64,000 nucleotides of DNA from Hoeflea ulvae. Its GTDB lineage: Bacteria; Pseudomonadota; Alphaproteobacteria; Rhizobiales; Rhizobiaceae. Below the pieces are notes generated by a model. It made no database searches. It was not told the origin of the DNA and saw nothing but the letters and a program-made list of their open reading frames with translations. Shown here in pieces: positions 55,594-64,000 of this stretch. The DNA is taken from NCBI RefSeq assembly GCF_026619435.1, contig NZ_JAOVZQ010000001.1, positions 689,501-753,500 on the forward strand. The letters run 5' to 3'. Each line of letters starts with the position of its first letter. The stretch's first letter is position 1. The translations under genes were made by a program, and so were the position numbers.

Positions 55594-55641
55594 TAAACAA
55601 GAGCATTTCCGAGCCTCCGTTCAGGTGAGAAATGCTCTTGT
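55594..55641 (-). terminator. Terminator of dnaN
   Basis: ACAAGAGCATTTC (55597-55609) and GAAATGCTCTTGT (55629-55641) are perfect 13-bp arms. On the minus strand the second arm runs into TTATAT, a modest T-rich end. It lies 58 bases past the dnaN stop. Confidence 0.7.
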
Positions 55642-55698
55642 CTCCGCTCAGCCGCCTTGCGACGGGCGGCCGGTCCCGGTGCAGCAGGGCAAGGGCCT

Positions 55699-56817
55699 CT
55701 AGACCCGCATCGGCATCAGCACATAGAGCGCGTCATCGCCGGCGGTGTCGCGCACCAGTGTCGGCGAGCCCGGATCGGCCAGCATGAACACCGCATTGCT
55801 GCCCGAAAGCTGATTGGTGATGTCGAGCAGATATTTGGCGTTGAAGCCGATTTCCAGCGGATCGCGGTCATAGCCCACGGCCAGCTCCTCGGTGGCGCTG
55901 CCCGAATCGGGATTGTTGACGGTAAGTGTCAGCTGACCGTCGGCAATCGCCAGCTTTACCGCGCGGCCCCGCTCCGACGAGATCGTCGACACCCGGTCCA
56001 CAGCCTGCGCGAAAGTCTGGCAATCGACCGTCAGTTCCTTGTCATTGCCGGTCGGGATCACCCTCTGGTAATCGGGGAAGGTGCCGTCGATCAGCTTCGA
56101 GGTCAGTACCACCGAACCGATGGTGAAGCGTATCTTGGCGTCCGAGACTTCCACCGTGACGGTGACGTCGGGATTGTCGACAAGCTTTTGCAATTCGCCC
56201 ACGGTCTTGCGCGGGATGATGATGCCGGGCATGCCTTCAGACCCCGATGGCGCGTCGACATCGGCGCGGGCCAGGCGGTGTCCGTCGGTGGCGACCGCGC
56301 GCAGCTTCAGCGCGCCTTCGCTCTCGATCGTGTGCACGAAAATGCCGTTGAGATAATAGCGGGTCTCTTCGGTCGAGATCGCGAACTGGGTCCGGTCGAT
56401 CAGCATCTTGAGCTGGGTCGCGAGGAGCCGGAAGGTGTGGGTGAAGGCGCCGGCGGTCAGATCCGGAAAGTCCGATTCGGGCAGGCACTGCAGCGAGAAT
56501 TTCGAGCGGCCCGAGGCCACCGTCATCGACGCCCCGTCGGCATTGCTCGACAGCGACACTTCCGAGCCGTCCGAGAGCTTGCGCACGATGTCATAAAGCA
56601 GATGCGCCGGCACGGTGGTGGCGCCTGCCTGTTCGACCATCGCCGGCGTCGCCTCGGTTATTTCCAGATCCAGATCGGTCGCCTTCATGTCAAGCGTCGC
56701 GCCCTCGGCCTTGAGCAGCACATTGGACAGGATCGGGATTGTGTTGCGACGCTCGACCACGCGATGCACATGGTTCAGCGACTTGAGGAGATTGGAACGC
56801 TCGAGGGTGACACGCAT
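55699..56817 (-). CDS. dnaN: DNA polymerase III beta subunit (sliding clamp)
   Basis: Ring-shaped processivity factor. A 372-residue protein, standard length, beginning MRVTLERSNLLKSLNHVHRVVERRNTIP, with three clamp repeats and the C-terminal VLMPMRV that shapes the partner-binding cleft. Start 56817 is set by this conserved N-terminus; the frame continues open to 56943. It follows dnaA by 220 bases, but a dnaA terminator lies in the gap, so it may have its own promoter. Confidence 0.97.
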   Translation of the reverse strand: MRVTLERSNLLKSLNHVHRVVERRNTIPILSNVLLKAEGATLDMKATDLDLEITEATPAMVEQAGATTVPAHLLYDIVRKLSDGSEVSLSSNADGASMTVASGRSKFSLQCLPESDFPDLTAGAFTHTFRLLATQLKMLIDRTQFAISTEETRYYLNGIFVHTIESEGALKLRAVATDGHRLARADVDAPSGSEGMPGIIIPRKTVGELQKLVDNPDVTVTVEVSDAKIRFTIGSVVLTSKLIDGTFPDYQRVIPTGNDKELTVDCQTFAQAVDRVSTISSERGRAVKLAIADGQLTLTVNNPDSGSATEELAVGYDRDPLEIGFNAKYLLDITNQLSGSNAVFMLADPGSPTLVRDTAGDDALYVLMPMRV

Positions 56818-56969
56818 GATCTGGCTACCGCTTGGCTGGGGGCCCGCGCCGGGACGGCGAGAACCTTTCACTTCTGTCTTGTCAGGCTTCTGCCTTGGCC
56901 GGCCCACAGGGTGACGCATGCCGCGCCGGGCCCGGGTCAGCAAAATGGCAGATTATGCCCCTGACATGC

Positions 56970-57010
56970 AAACAAAATCCGGCCCGGGCCTTTCGGGCCG
57001 GGCCGGGATT
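56970..57010 (-). terminator. Terminator of dnaA
   Basis: GC-rich arms 56974-56990 and 56995-57010 pair almost fully around TTTC with small bulges. On the minus strand the hairpin is followed by TTTTGTTTG. It lies 28 bases past the dnaA stop. Confidence 0.7.
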
Positions 57011-57037
57011 CTGGGGATAATCGGTTTTGGCCGTGGC

Positions 57038-58612
57038 CTATTCGATGATCAGGCGCTTGAGCAGTTCGATCTCGTGGCCGAGTTTGGTGTCCGCGGTGAT
57101 CAGGCCTTCAATCTTGCGCACCGCATGCAGCACGGTGGTGTGGTCGCGGCCACCGAACCGGCGGCCGATCTCGGGGAACGAGCGCGGCGTCATGGTCTTG
57201 GCCAGATACATGGCGATCTGCCGTGGCTTGACGATGACCCGGGTGCGCCGGTCCGACACCAGTTCCTGCCGGGAAACATTGTAGTGGCGTGACACCACCC
57301 GCTGGATGTCCTCGATGCGAACCCGCTTCGGCTCGCCGGCATTGACCAGGTGGCCGAGCAACTGGTCGACCCGTTCCAGCGTCAGGTTGGGCTCGAAGCT
57401 GCGGCGGAACAGCAGCTGGTTGAAAGCGCCTTCCAGTTCGCGGCCGCTGGCGGTGATGTTCTGCGCCACATGGCCCAGAATGTCTTCGCCGATATCAAGC
57501 GTGCCGTCCTCGATCTGGGCCACGGCCAGCCGCTGGCGCAGCATGTCCAGCCGCATCTCGTAGTCGGGTGCCTCGATCTCGATGGCAACGCCGCCCTGCA
57601 GGCGCGAGCGTACGCGCGGATCAAGCGATTCCAGCTCCCAAGGCGCGCGGTCGGCGGCGACAACCACCTGGCGGGCCGAATCGAGCAGCATGTTGAGCAA
57701 ATGGCAGAATTCGTGCTGGATCGACTTGCCCTGCAGGAACTGCATGTCGTCGATCACCAGAAGGTCGATATTGCGCAGCGATTCCTTGAACGACAGCGCG
57801 TCATTGTCGCGAATGGCGGTGGCGAAGCGCCACATGAAATATTCGGCGGTCAGATAGACCACCCGCGGGTTGCGGGCATGGCGGCTGGCCGCGGCGGCGA
57901 TTGCCTGCAGCAGATGGGTCTTGCCCAGGCCGACGCTGGAGTGGATGAACAGCGGGTTGAAGCGGACCGAACCGGTGCCGGCTTCGGCAATGGTCTTGGC
58001 GGCGGCGAGCGCTACCCGGTTGGACGAGCCCTCGACATAGCTGTCGAAGGTGTAGCGCGGGTCAAGCGGCGAGCCGATCACCGAATTGGCCGCCTGCTGT
58101 CCCTTGGCAAAGCCGGAGAAGTGGGCGCCTGCGCCATTGACCATCAGTGGCGCTTCGCGGCGCTTGGACACGGCGGCCGGCTGGCCGGGGCTCACGGCTT
58201 CTGAGGGGCTTGCCGTGTCGCTGTCGCCGGAATTGGGGCCTGCAGCCCGGGTCGCCGAGCGGACGACGATCTCGACCTTGAGAATGCCGGCGTCTTCGTC
58301 CTGAAACAGCGCCGTGATCTGGTCGAGATACTTGTTGTTGATCCATGATTTCAGAAAGGTGGTCGGGACCGACAGGCGAACGACGCTCTTGGAGGCGGAC
58401 TGAAGCTTCAGCCGGCCGAACCAGCTTGTGAAAACCTCAGGTCCGACCTGCGCCTTCAGACGCGCCGTCACCCGATCGAAAACCTGATTGCTTCTGTTCA
58501 TGTCTGCCCCTTTGCCGGTCGCCGGGCAAACATCGCCGCTGAGCGGTTGGGCCATGATTTCGGTCGTGTCCCAGTCTACCGCTTTACGTGCTGTTGTCAT
58601 CTGTGTTTGCAT
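57038..58612 (-). CDS. dnaA: Chromosomal replication initiator DnaA
   Basis: AAA+ initiator that opens oriC. From 58612 the protein is 524 residues: an N-terminal extension (1-37), domain I ([27 protein letters not shown]), variable linker (120-180), AAA+ domain with Walker [12 protein letters not shown] (225-235) and Walker [11 protein letters not shown], and domain IV with the signature [16 protein letters not shown]. The start is uncertain: ATG 58501 (487 residues, MNRSNQVFD) has the better ribosome site, AAAGGGG. In rhizobia dnaA is usually away from oriC, which lies near hemE. Confidence 0.96.
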   Translation of the reverse strand: MQTQMTTARKAVDWDTTEIMAQPLSGDVCPATGKGADMNRSNQVFDRVTARLKAQVGPEVFTSWFGRLKLQSASKSVVRLSVPTTFLKSWINNKYLDQITALFQDEDAGILKVEIVVRSATRAAGPNSGDSDTASPSEAVSPGQPAAVSKRREAPLMVNGAGAHFSGFAKGQQAANSVIGSPLDPRYTFDSYVEGSSNRVALAAAKTIAEAGTGSVRFNPLFIHSSVGLGKTHLLQAIAAAASRHARNPRVVYLTAEYFMWRFATAIRDNDALSFKESLRNIDLLVIDDMQFLQGKSIQHEFCHLLNMLLDSARQVVVAADRAPWELESLDPRVRSRLQGGVAIEIEAPDYEMRLDMLRQRLAVAQIEDGTLDIGEDILGHVAQNITASGRELEGAFNQLLFRRSFEPNLTLERVDQLLGHLVNAGEPKRVRIEDIQRVVSRHYNVSRQELVSDRRTRVIVKPRQIAMYLAKTMTPRSFPEIGRRFGGRDHTTVLHAVRKIEGLITADTKLGHEIELLKRLIIE

Positions 58613-58972
58613 CCCGCCGTCACCCCTGTTGCCGCATTACAGGCCAGATTGCCCTGACCTCAGTCTGGCGCGGATAAGTCCGCGCAATTCTTGTCGTCTG
58701 TGACGGTCGCCCCCGTCTTGCCGTGTCTCCCTGCCGGTTCCGTGCTGCGACCTCGTATCGCCGCCTGGAACAAACCTCTAACGCTCCGCCGGAACATGCG
58801 TTCCGGCAGTCATGCTTCACCGCCTGGCGCCTCAGCGTCACCGCGACCGAAGATTATATTTGATATGGTCCGGCGAGAATGCCGCACCCCAAAAAGCAGG
58901 ATGAAAATCGCTCGCCAGATTGGCTGCAAGCCTTCCTTGGAACCGTCCGGCCCCGCGCTTCTTGTTGAAGGC

Positions 58973-59002
58973 ATTTAGGCAGGATGGAGGGGTCAGATCA
59001 AG
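58973..59002 (-). promoter_or_regulatory. Candidate dnaA promoter
   Basis: On the minus strand CTTGAT (59002-58997), 18 bases, CTAAAT (58978-58973). It leaves a leader of 350 bases or more before dnaA, so a nearer promoter may exist. Confidence 0.3.
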
Positions 59003-59320
59003 CAGCATATTTACGTTTTGTTAGCACTTTGGGGCTTGACTCGCATTGGTTGAAAAAAGCTTCCGGAGGGCCTCTGGAACAGTCGGTTGGATTCATTGCC
59101 TTTTCACGGATTTACGATTTTTTAACCGTTCACGGAGGCCTGCCTATTAAATTTCGGGGCTTGACATGATATCCGCAAAATCGCGCCGGCTCGCCGGCCG
59201 CGAAATCGGGTACCTCCCGTAACTGCATGAAAATAAAAGATATAAAATGCGTCTGAAGCCGGCATGTGACATTCCCGTGACGGGGATTTTTGCGCGGATT
59301 TTGCAAACCATTGGAGTCAA

Positions 59321-59350
59321 AAGAAAAAGGCCCGCGCGAGCGGGCCTTTT
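59321..59350 (-). terminator. Rho-independent terminator of rpsT
   Basis: AAAAGGCCCGC (59325-59335) and GCGGGCCTTTT (59340-59350) pair perfectly around GCGA; on the minus strand the run ends in TTTTTC. Confidence 0.88.
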
Positions 59351-59374
59351 GTCGACTAAAGAGTTTTGGGTGGC

Positions 59375-59641
59375 TTAGGCGCTCAGCGCCTTGACCCGGT
59401 TCGACAGCCGCGACATCTTCCGCGATGCCGTATTGGCGTGAACCACGCCCTTGCTGGCGGCGCGCATCAGTTCAGGCTGTGCGGCCTTGAGTGCTGCGGC
59501 TGCAGCGGTCTGGTCGCCGGAGCTGATGGCTTCCTCGACGGTGCGCAGGAAACCGCGGACACGCGACCGGCGTGCCTTGTTGACGTCAGTGCGGCGGGCA
59601 ATCTTGCGAGTTGCTTTTTTCGCCGAAGTTGTATTGGCCAT
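59375..59641 (-). CDS. rpsT: 30S ribosomal protein S20
   Basis: Primary 16S rRNA-binding protein. 88 residues, standard length, beginning [17 protein letters not shown] and ending with the helical [18 protein letters not shown]. Strongly basic. A good promoter lies 126-154 bases upstream and a terminator 25 bases downstream, so it is a single-gene unit. rpsT before dnaA is a common alphaproteobacterial order. Confidence 0.98.
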   Translation of the reverse strand: MANTTSAKKATRKIARRTDVNKARRSRVRGFLRTVEEAISSGDQTAAAAALKAAQPELMRAASKGVVHANTASRKMSRLSNRVKALSA

Positions 59642-59766
59642 GAATGCCTCTCAAATTGTCACATGCTCTATTCCGACCGGAAAGCGCCCCTTGCGAGGAA
59701 GATCGCTTCAACATGCGGAATGCGAGAAACCACGGCGAGCCTTAGAAGCTGCCATTCGATGGCGGG

Positions 59767-59795
59767 CCTATACCGGGTATCGCGGCTTGCGTCAA
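59767..59795 (-). promoter_or_regulatory. rpsT promoter
   Basis: On the minus strand TTGACG (59795-59790), 17 bases, TATAGG (59772-59767). Leader about 118 bases. The best sigma-70-type match seen in the window. Confidence 0.7.
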
Positions 59796-59835
59796 CGCGA
59801 AAATCGGCTTTGGGCCCGCCAGGCGCCGGATTTGA

Positions 59836-60609
59836 TCAGCGGTGCTTGAACTGTGCCTTGCGCTTTTCAACGAAGGCGCCCATGCCTTCCTTCTGGTCTT
59901 CGGTCGCAAACAGCGAGTGAAACATCCGCCGTTCGAAGCGCAGACCCTCGGCCAGCGTCATTTCATCGGCCCGGTTGACCGACTCCTTGACCATCATCGC
60001 CACCGGCAGCGAGAACCCGGCAATCTTCTCCGCCGCCTTGGTTGCGGTCGCCAGAAGCTCGGCTGCCGGCACCACGCGGGCAACCAGGCCCGAGCGCTCG
60101 GCTTCCTCGGCATCCATCATCCGACCGGTCAGGCAAAGATCCATCGCCTTGGCCTTGCCGATGGCGCGGGTCAGCCGCTGGGTGCCGCCCATGCCCGGAA
60201 GCACCCCGAGGGTGATCTCCGGCTGGCCGAATTTGGCCGTATCGGCGGCAATGATGAAGTCGCACATCATCGCCAGCTCGCAGCCGCCGCCCAGCGCATA
60301 GCCGGCCACCGCCGCAATCACCGGCTTGCGGGTCGCGGCAACCGCGCTCCAGCCCTCGAAGAAATCGTCCATATAGGCGCCGACAAAGTCGAGCGACTGC
60401 ATTTCCTTGATGTCGGCGCCGGCGGCAAATGCCTTTTCCGAACCGGTCAGCACGATCGCGCCGATCTTGTCGTCGGCCGCATATTGCGCCAGCGTGGCGC
60501 GCAGCTCGCCCAGCAGGTCCGAATTCAGCGCATTGAGCGCATCGGGCCGGTTGAGCGTGATGATGGCCACCCGGCCGTGTGTTTCCGTCTTCAGTGTCTT
60601 GAGCGCCAT
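59836..60609 (-). CDS. Enoyl-CoA hydratase
   Basis: Crotonase-fold enzyme hydrating enoyl-CoA in fatty-acid or amino-acid degradation. A 257-residue protein with [16 protein letters not shown], oxyanion-hole motifs [11 protein letters not shown] and [22 protein letters not shown], and catalytic Glu residues near [19 protein letters not shown]. Two ATG codons in a row (60612 and 60609); the second has better spacing from AAGGAG. Exact pathway unclear; it lies alone between rpsT and mutM. Confidence 0.92.
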   Translation of the reverse strand: MALKTLKTETHGRVAIITLNRPDALNALNSDLLGELRATLAQYAADDKIGAIVLTGSEKAFAAGADIKEMQSLDFVGAYMDDFFEGWSAVAATRKPVIAAVAGYALGGGCELAMMCDFIIAADTAKFGQPEITLGVLPGMGGTQRLTRAIGKAKAMDLCLTGRMMDAEEAERSGLVARVVPAAELLATATKAAEKIAGFSLPVAMMVKESVNRADEMTLAEGLRFERRMFHSLFATEDQKEGMGAFVEKRKAQFKHR

Positions 60610-60667
60610 CATATCTCTCCTTGGTCAGCCACGGGTCCGGCCGTGCCGGGCGGGGTCCCTGGCGGGA

Positions 60668-61564
60668 TCACTTGGTCTGGCAGGTCGGGCAATGAAAGGT
60701 CGAGCGCCCGCTCTGCACCATGCGGCGGACCGTATCGCCACAGCCGGGGCCGGGGCAAGCCTTTCCCTCGCGGTCGTAAACGGAAAATCCATGCTGGAAA
60801 TAACCCAGCGTGCCATCGGTGCGGATGTGATCCCTGAGCGACGAGCCGCCCGCGGCAATCGCCTCCTCGATCACCGTGCGGATGCAGCCGGTCAGCCGCT
60901 CCAGCGCCTCGGTCGGCTTGCCGGACTTGCGCACCAGCCGCCCCGCCGGTTTGCCGGGCGACAGCTTCGCCCGCCACATCGCCTCGCAGACATAGATATT
61001 GCCCAGGCCGGCAATGATGCGCTGGTCCAGCAGCGCTGCTTTCAGCGGTGCGGTCTTGCCCGCAAGTCGCTCGGCCAGCACGCCGGCATTAAGACTGTTG
61101 CCCGTCGGCTCGATGCCCAGGTCCCTGAACCAGGGGTGGTCGGCAAGGTCGGCGCGCGCCATCAGGTCCATATAGCCGAACCGGCGCGGGTCATTGTAGA
61201 TCACCCGCGCCCGGCCCGCGGGCCCCTCGACATGGAACACCACGTGATCATGCTTGCCGTCCTTGGAGCGGGCATGGTGAAACACGCCGGGCTGCAGGCT
61301 GCCTTCGCTGTCGGCCTCGATGCGGAACGAGCCCGACATGCCCAGATGGCTGACCATGACCATGCCGTTGTCGAGATCGGCAATCAGATATTTTGCCCGG
61401 CGGCCCAGCGAAACGATCTGACGGCCTTCCAGCCGGCGCGCGAAATCGGCCGGGAAGGGGAAGCGCAGATCGGCGCGGCGTTGTTCGACGCGGATGATCC
61501 GCGCCCCCTCCATCACCGGCTGCAACCCGCGGCGGACCGTTTCGACTTCTGGCAATTCCGGCAA
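60668..61564 (-). CDS. mutM: Formamidopyrimidine-DNA glycosylase
   Basis: Removes 8-oxoguanine and formamidopyrimidines. The protein must begin [12 protein letters not shown] after Met removal, since the N-terminal Pro is the catalytic nucleophile. The codon just before it is TTG (61564), with GGAG 6 bases upstream, so TTG 61564 is the start and the protein has 298 residues. Lys58 is in RRAKYL and the zinc finger is CPGPGC...CPTC at the C-terminus. An upstream ATG at 61588 would bury the Pro and is unlikely. Divergent from ubiE. Confidence 0.95.
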   Translation of the reverse strand: MPELPEVETVRRGLQPVMEGARIIRVEQRRADLRFPFPADFARRLEGRQIVSLGRRAKYLIADLDNGMVMVSHLGMSGSFRIEADSEGSLQPGVFHHARSKDGKHDHVVFHVEGPAGRARVIYNDPRRFGYMDLMARADLADHPWFRDLGIEPTGNSLNAGVLAERLAGKTAPLKAALLDQRIIAGLGNIYVCEAMWRAKLSPGKPAGRLVRKSGKPTEALERLTGCIRTVIEEAIAAGGSSLRDHIRTDGTLGYFQHGFSVYDREGKACPGPGCGDTVRRMVQSGRSTFHCPTCQTK

Positions 61565-61755
61565 CGCGAACTCCTCGGCTGGTTTCAATATCCGTGCGGC
61601 TGACCTATATAGCGATGCGCTATGCCGCAGGCACGATAGCTTGCGCCTAGATAGCGCGCTGATGCGTGATCCGCTATGGTCGCCTCAGCTTTCGCCGGTT
61701 TCCGTTCGGGGTTCCGGTCAATTTGACGCAAGTTGAAGCAATACGGGATGAAACG

Positions 61756-62532
61756 ATGTCACAACAGCGCGTCGCCACGGAAGGCGGAATGCAGACCAGT
61801 TACGGGTTCCGCACCGTCGAGGACGGCCAGAAGCAGGAACTGGTCAATGACGTCTTTCACAAGGTCGCCAAGCGCTACGACATCATGAATGATGTCATGT
61901 CCGCCGGGCTGCACCGGGTCTGGAAGGATGCGATGGTCGCAACCCTCAATCCGCCGCGCCGCCCGGGCTTCCGCTTTCTCGATGTGGCCGGCGGCACAGG
62001 CGACATCGCCTTCCGCATTGTCGCAGCCTCGGACAAGCAGGCGCAGGGCACAGTGCTCGACATCAATGGCTCGATGCTCGGCGTCGGCGCCGAGCGCGCC
62101 GCCAAGAAGGGCTATGCCGACAATCTCGAATTCGTCGAGGCCAATGCCGAACAACTGCCCTTCGAGGACGCGAGTTTCGACGCCTACACCATCGCCTTCG
62201 GCATCCGCAACGTGCCCGACATCGACAAGGCGCTGCGCGAGGCCTACCGGGTGCTGCGCCGCGGCGGCCGCTTCCTCTGCCTGGAATTCTCCGAGGTCGA
62301 GATGCCGATTCTCGATCGTGTTTATGACGCCTGGTCGTTCAACGGCATTCCCGCCATGGGCAAGGCCATTGCCGGCGAGGCCGAGCCCTACCAGTATCTG
62401 GTCGAATCGATCCGCAAGTTTCCGCGCCAGGCCGATTTTGCCGCGATGATCGAGCGCGCCGGCTTTTCCCGCGTCAACTACACCAATTACACCGGCGGCA
62501 TAGCGGCCCTTCATTCGGCCTGGAAGATCTAA
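61756..62532 (+). CDS. ubiE: Ubiquinone/menaquinone biosynthesis C-methyltransferase
   Basis: C-methylates the ubiquinone ring precursor using SAM. A 258-residue Ubi[33 protein letters not shown]-binding [38 protein letters not shown] and the C-terminal [19 protein letters not shown] 61756 is chosen for family length; the frame is open back to 61666. ubiB follows 5 bases after the stop. Confidence 0.96.
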   Translation: MSQQRVATEGGMQTSYGFRTVEDGQKQELVNDVFHKVAKRYDIMNDVMSAGLHRVWKDAMVATLNPPRRPGFRFLDVAGGTGDIAFRIVAASDKQAQGTVLDINGSMLGVGAERAAKKGYADNLEFVEANAEQLPFEDASFDAYTIAFGIRNVPDIDKALREAYRVLRRGGRFLCLEFSEVEMPILDRVYDAWSFNGIPAMGKAIAGEAEPYQYLVESIRKFPRQADFAAMIERAGFSRVNYTNYTGGIAALHSAWKI

Positions 62533-62537
62533 GCGGC

Positions 62538-64000
62538 ATGGCAAGTCTCGGCACCTATCTGCGCCTGATGCGCGCGGGCTTCATTCTTGTGCGGGAAGGC
62601 GTCATCGTCTCCTTGCCCGCCGAAGAGCTTCCCGGCCCGCTCAAATTCGGCCACCGCATCGCCGGTCTGCTGGCCAAGCGCCAGGCCAAGAGCGCCGAAC
62701 GCACCGACCGGCTGGCCCGCGCGGTTGAACGGCTCGGCCCCTCCTGGGTCAAGCTCGGCCAGTTTCTCGCCACCCGGCCCGATGTCGTCGGCGCCGGCAT
62801 CGCCGAGGATCTGTCCGGCCTGCAGGACCGGATGGCGACATTTCCGGAGGCTCTCGCCCGCTCCGCCATCGAGGCCTCGCTGGGCCGTCCGATTTCCGAT
62901 CTTTATTCCCGTTTCGACCCGCCGATTGCCGCGGCCTCCATCGCCCAGGTGCATCCGGCCGAGGTCAGCGACGAGAACGGCACCCGCCAGGTTGCGGTCA
63001 AGGTCATCCGGCCCGGCGTGCGGCAGCGCTTCAAGCACGATCTCGAATCCTTCTACCTGGTGTCCGAACTGCAGGAGCGCTACATCCCGTCTTCGCGCCG
63101 GCTGCGGCCGGTCGAGATCACCAAGACGCTGGAACAGACCACCCGCATCGAGATGGACCTGCGGCTTGAGGCCGCGGCCCTGTCGGAAATGGCCGACAAC
63201 ACCCGCGATGATCCGGGATTCCGGGTGCCCTCCATCGACTGGGAGCGCACCGGCCGCGACTGCGTCACCATGGAGTGGATCGACGGCATCAAGATGAGCA
63301 ATGTCGCCGGCCTGCGCGCCGCCGGCCATGATCTCGACCACATCGCCGACCAGCTGATCCAGTCGTTTCTGCGCCACACCCTGCGCGACGGTTTTTTCCA
63401 TGCCGACATGCACCAGGGCAATCTCTTCGTCGACCCGGCGGGCGTGATCGTCGCCGTCGACATGGGCATTGTCGGGCGGCTGGGCAAGAAGGAACGCCGC
63501 TTCCTCGCCGAAATCCTCTACGGCTTCATCACCCGCGACTATCAGCGAGTCGCCGATGTGCATTTCGAGGCCGGCTATGTCCAGGCCCGACACGATCCGG
63601 CCAGTTTTGCCCAGGCCATCCGCGCCATCGGCGAGCCGATCCATGGCCAGCCGGCCGAGACCATCTCGATGGCGCGGTTGCTGACGCTGCTGTTCGAGGT
63701 CACAGAGTTGTTCGACATGCAGACACGGCCGGAACTGGTCATGCTGCAAAAGACCATGGTGGTGGTCGAGGGCGTGGCCCGCACGCTCAACCCCAAATTC
63801 AACATGTGGAAGGCCGCCGAACCGGTGGTCGGCGACTGGATCCGCGACAATCTCGGCCCCCGGCGCATCGCCGTCGACCTCAAGGCCGGCGCCATCGCAG
63901 CCCTCAGGCTGGCCGAACAGATGCCCGACATCGCCAACCGCACCGAGCGGCTTGCAACCGAAGTCGGCATCATGGTCGAGAACGGTTTGCGCTTCGACGC
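62538..64000 (+). CDS. ubiB: UbiB-family protein kinase-like protein, 3' end outside window
   Basis: ATP-dependent factor for ubiquinone synthesis (UbiB/ADCK family). 487 codons are present and the frame is still open at the right edge. Motifs: KLGQFLATRPD (KxGQ), AAASIAQVH (Ala-rich loop replacing the P-loop), VAVKVIRPG (Lys), FFHADMHQGNLFV (catalytic loop, HADMH instead of HADPH) and VDMGIVGRL (DFG equivalent). Expected C-terminal membrane helices are not reached. ATG 62538 begins MASLGTYLRLMRAGF, 5 bases after ubiE, so an operon. Confidence 0.95.
   Translation, partial: MASLGTYLRLMRAGFILVREGVIVSLPAEELPGPLKFGHRIAGLLAKRQAKSAERTDRLARAVERLGPSWVKLGQFLATRPDVVGAGIAEDLSGLQDRMATFPEALARSAIEASLGRPISDLYSRFDPPIAAASIAQVHPAEVSDENGTRQVAVKVIRPGVRQRFKHDLESFYLVSELQERYIPSSRRLRPVEITKTLEQTTRIEMDLRLEAAALSEMADNTRDDPGFRVPSIDWERTGRDCVTMEWIDGIKMSNVAGLRAAGHDLDHIADQLIQSFLRHTLRDGFFHADMHQGNLFVDPAGVIVAVDMGIVGRLGKKERRFLAEILYGFITRDYQRVADVHFEAGYVQARHDPASFAQAIRAIGEPIHGQPAETISMARLLTLLFEVTELFDMQTRPELVMLQKTMVVVEGVARTLNPKFNMWKAAEPVVGDWIRDNLGPRRIAVDLKAGAIAALRLAEQMPDIANRTERLATEVGIMVENGLRFD

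Larger units (their letters stand above)
58613..59374. other. Long dnaA-rpsT intergenic region
   Basis: 762 bases without a convincing gene. It is AT-richer than its surroundings in 58990-59260. Seen: the decamer GGGGCTTGAC twice on the plus strand (59031-59040, 59156-59165), TTTACG nearby each time, a possible minus-strand promoter, and the rpsT terminator at 59325-59350. No canonical DnaA box (TTATCCACA) was found; TTATCCGCG (minus strand, about 58670-58678) is a 2-mismatch match. Confidence 0.55.

Noticed and set aside
54295..55596. 433-codon plus-strand frame opposite recF
   Set aside because: Antisense shadow; RecF Walker motifs are complete on the minus strand.
58984..59169. 61-codon frame in the dnaA-rpsT gap
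   Set aside because: GGAGG is near the start but the protein has no recognisable feature and lies over the repeated decamers; more likely chance.
58613..59374. Chromosomal origin of replication next to dnaA
   Set aside because: No cluster of DnaA boxes and no AT-rich unwinding repeats; in rhizobia the origin is normally near hemE, which is not in this window.
1..64000. tRNA or rRNA genes
   Set aside because: No cloverleaf with a GGTTCGAATCC-type T-arm and no rRNA sequence was seen on either strand; scanning by eye could miss a divergent tRNA.
1..64000. CRISPR array, prophage or transposase gene
   Set aside because: No regularly spaced repeats, no phage structural genes and no transposase motifs; the only mobile-like traces are the short palindromic elements at 53499 and 55541.

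Overview
The window is a GC-rich stretch of alphaproteobacterial core chromosome, most likely Hyphomicrobiales (Rhizobiales), near Rhizobiaceae/Hoeflea-like bacteria. The evidence is the proteins and their order: a Mur/Fur regulator of rhizobial type, irr divergent from fabA-fabB-fabI, a PhrR/PraR-like regulator before metK, glnD-murJ-trpS-usp-nfuA-tsaB-rimI-mur-plsC-miaB-phoH-ybeY-corC-lnt, rimP-nusA-rnpM-infB-rbfA-truB-rpsO-pnp, and recF/dnaN/dnaA/rpsT/mutM/ubiE/ubiB. Genus placement is inference. I see no rRNA, tRNA, CRISPR array, prophage or complete insertion sequence.

Layout. 1-7.3 kb: tail of dapB, gpmA, an orphan Ada-type repair protein, a DUF2244 protein, nth, a parDE toxin-antitoxin pair, an EI24/CysZ-like membrane protein, and an overlapping gene pair coding for a GNAT-C39-peptidase fusion and a RimK-type ATP-grasp ligase. 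7.3-23.4 kb: nitrogen signalling (glnD), lipid II flippase (murJ), trpS, stress protein, Fe-S assembly (nfuA), tRNA modification (tsaB, miaB), rimI, Mur, lipid synthesis (plsC), ribosome maturation (phoH, ybeY), corC, lnt and an XRE regulator. 23.8-38 kb: metK, trmB, the rimP-nusA-infB-truB operon, ChaC, rpsO and pnp. 38-45.3 kb: YihY, a pqiAABC lipid-transport operon and a spermidine-synthase-like membrane protein. 45.3-53.5 kb: fabI-fabB-fabA, irr, ilvD, a HigB/HigA-like pair in convergent orientation, an SH3 protein and a 2-hydroxyacid dehydrogenase. 53.5-64 kb, mostly leftward: moeB-like, recF, dnaN, dnaA, rpsT, an enoyl-CoA hydratase and mutM, then rightward ubiE and ubiB (cut by the right edge).

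How the parts fit. Much of the window serves translation and its RNA: tRNA charging and modification, initiation and elongation factors, ribosome maturation, S15, S20 and PNPase. Iron control is a second thread: two Fur-family regulators (Mur, Irr) lie in the window, and an Irr-type palindrome overlaps the nfuA promoter region. Envelope genes (murJ, lnt, plsC, pqi, fab, yihY) form a third.

Less ordinary elements are the peptidase/ATP-grasp pair (a possible peptide-tailoring module), the convergent toxin-antitoxin pair with a perfect operator, an 82-bp palindrome exactly filling the gap between two convergent genes, a rhizobial palindromic repeat abutting recF, a leader terminator before rimP, and hairpins in several intercistronic gaps of the nusA operon. 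All positions, stems and spacings were read by eye.
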